46,459 bases of DNA, from NCBI RefSeq assembly GCF_006636215.1, contig NZ_VIFM01000068.1, positions 1-46,459 of the forward strand. The letters are read 5' to 3'. Each line of letters begins with the position of its first letter. Positions within the stretch are counted from its first letter, which is position 1. This DNA is from Myxococcus llanfairpwllgwyngyllgogerychwyrndrobwllllantysiliogogogochensis. GTDB taxonomy: Bacteria; Myxococcota; Myxococcia; Myxococcales; Myxococcaceae. The notes under the pieces are model-generated. The model did not search any database. It was given only the letters and a program-made list of their open reading frames with translations, and was not told the origin of the DNA. This document shows positions 45,625 through 46,459 of this stretch, piece by piece. The position numbers and the translations under genes were made by a program.

Positions 45625-46459
45625 TTAGTTCCCCGATTCAGGCTGGATGCGCAGGCGCTCTGGCGACGCGTCTCCGGAGGACTCCGGAGACGGCGCTTCG
45701 GGCGTCGGGGCCGCGGGGGCTGACTCTTCGGAACCCGCGGGGGGCGGAGCCACTTCCCGCACCTCCGGCTCAGGCGACGGGGCAGGCGTGGGCCGCGTGG
45801 ACGGCGCGGAGTCCTGGCGAGCAGGCGAGGAGGAACTCGGTCCGATGACCTTCTCCCCGTGGAGCCCGGGGCCGCCGTTCTCCGCGCGGTTGCGCTCCCG
45901 GATGACGGCCTGGTTCATGCGCGACAGCGGACCGGGCTTGCGGCTGAAGTCCACCGCCACGTCGTAGCCCGGCACCTGGCCGTAGAACTGCTCCACGAAC
46001 TGCTGCCGCTCCTTCATCTTGCGCTCGAAGATGGTGCGGAAGTCCTCCGGGCCCCGGATGATGTAGGGCGTCAGGAACAGCAGCAGGTTCGTCTTCGTCT
46101 TCTTGCGCGACGTCTCCCGGAAGAAGTTGCCGATGATGGGGATGTCGCCGAGCACCGGGACCTTGGTGACGGACTCGATGGTGCGGTCCTGCATGATGCC
46201 GCCCAGCACCACCGTCTCCTGGTCCTTGGCGATGACCGTCGTCTTCGCGCTGCGCTTGCTCGTCGTCGGACCGAGCACCGGGTCATTGGAGGCGATTTCC
46301 TCCGTCTGCTCCGTGATGACCATGCGGATGTAGTCGCTGTCGTTGATCTGCGGCTTGACGGTCAGCTTCAGCTCCACGTTCTGGCGCTGGATGGGCGCGT
46401 ACAGCGAGCCCAGACCGCCCAGACCGGCGAGCAGCGACGGATTGAGGCCACCCGCCGCC
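45625..46459 (-). CDS. gspD: Type II secretion secretin GspD, C-terminal part (cut by window end)
   Basis: About 277 C-terminal residues; the start lies beyond the window edge. Secretin domain signatures are visible: NVELKLTVKPQINDSDYIRM (split here), VVLGGIMQDRT, VPVLGDIPIIGNFF and LLLFLTPYII. A tail of about 90 residues, rich in Pro, Ser and Glu, follows the secretin core. GspD forms the outer-membrane channel. It is the first visible gene of the gsp operon. Confidence 0.95.
   Translation of the reverse strand, partial: AAGGLNPSLLAGLGGLGSLYAPIQRQNVELKLTVKPQINDSDYIRMVITEQTEEIASNDPVLGPTTSKRSAKTTVIAKDQETVVLGGIMQDRTIESVTKVPVLGDIPIIGNFFRETSRKKTKTNLLLFLTPYIIRGPEDFRTIFERKMKERQQFVEQFYGQVPGYDVAVDFSRKPGPLSRMNQAVIRERNRAENGGPGLHGEKVIGPSSSSPARQDSAPSTRPTPAPSPEPEVREVAPPPAGSEESAPAAPTPEAPSPESSGDASPERLRIQPESGN

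Noticed and set aside
44092..45723. A 543-codon plus-strand frame
   Set aside because: Antisense to gspE, which has all ATPase motifs.

Overview
The window is high-GC DNA, mostly tightly packed with genes, with strong G/C bias at third codon positions. Lipoproteins, PEGA-domain proteins, RHS and beta-gamma-crystallin proteins, an FHA-sigma54 activator and a large general secretion (gsp) operon together point to a myxobacterium (Myxococcota, probably Myxococcaceae/Cystobacterineae). I cannot name genus or species from sequence alone.

Left part (about 0.2-10 kb, all minus strand, transcribed right to left): a type IIA topoisomerase pair (parC-like then parE), two secreted or membrane PEGA-domain proteins of related design, and an outer-membrane-barrel/SppA protease fusion. 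A 393-base gap with no gene separates these from a plus-strand pair: an AraC-family regulator and an NmrA-like NAD(P)-binding protein.

Accessory region (about 12-27 kb): a minus-strand cluster holds a small Cys-rich lipoprotein, a 2175-residue secreted RHS protein, and two tandemly duplicated exported 146-residue proteins of unknown function. The RHS protein ends in a JAB/JAMM-like (DUF4329-type) metallopeptidase domain. The arrangement resembles a polymorphic toxin followed by duplicated immunity genes, which is the most interesting hypothesis here. Next come an exported unknown protein divergent from an MBL-fold hydrolase, a lipoprotein alpha/beta hydrolase divergent from an unrecognised cytoplasmic protein, a secreted beta-gamma-crystallin (the fold of Myxococcus spore-coat protein S), and a 723-residue lipoprotein. 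That lipoprotein carries two hydrolase domains joined by two InlB-B-like repeats; its second hydrolase domain has lost the catalytic Ser and His.

Middle (27-32.8 kb): an M50B-like membrane protease, a secreted S46 dipeptidyl-peptidase translationally coupled to a four-Cys protein, an ADP-ribosylglycohydrolase, an ECF sigma factor with a perfect Shine-Dalgarno and a hairpin/direct-repeat upstream region, and a small possible gene.

Right part (32.8-46.5 kb, minus strand): a nearly complete type II secretion operon in the order gspD (cut by the window end), E, F, a 51-residue membrane mini-protein, G, a GspG-like protein without a prepilin motif, H, I, J, K, L, M, N, followed by a tandem-FHA sigma54-dependent activator. 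Junctions from the GspG-like gene to gspN overlap by 1-4 bases or are separated by 1-3 bases, implying one coupled transcript. The many secreted hydrolases and proteases nearby (S46 peptidase, esterase-like lipoproteins) are plausible clients of such a system, but that is inference.
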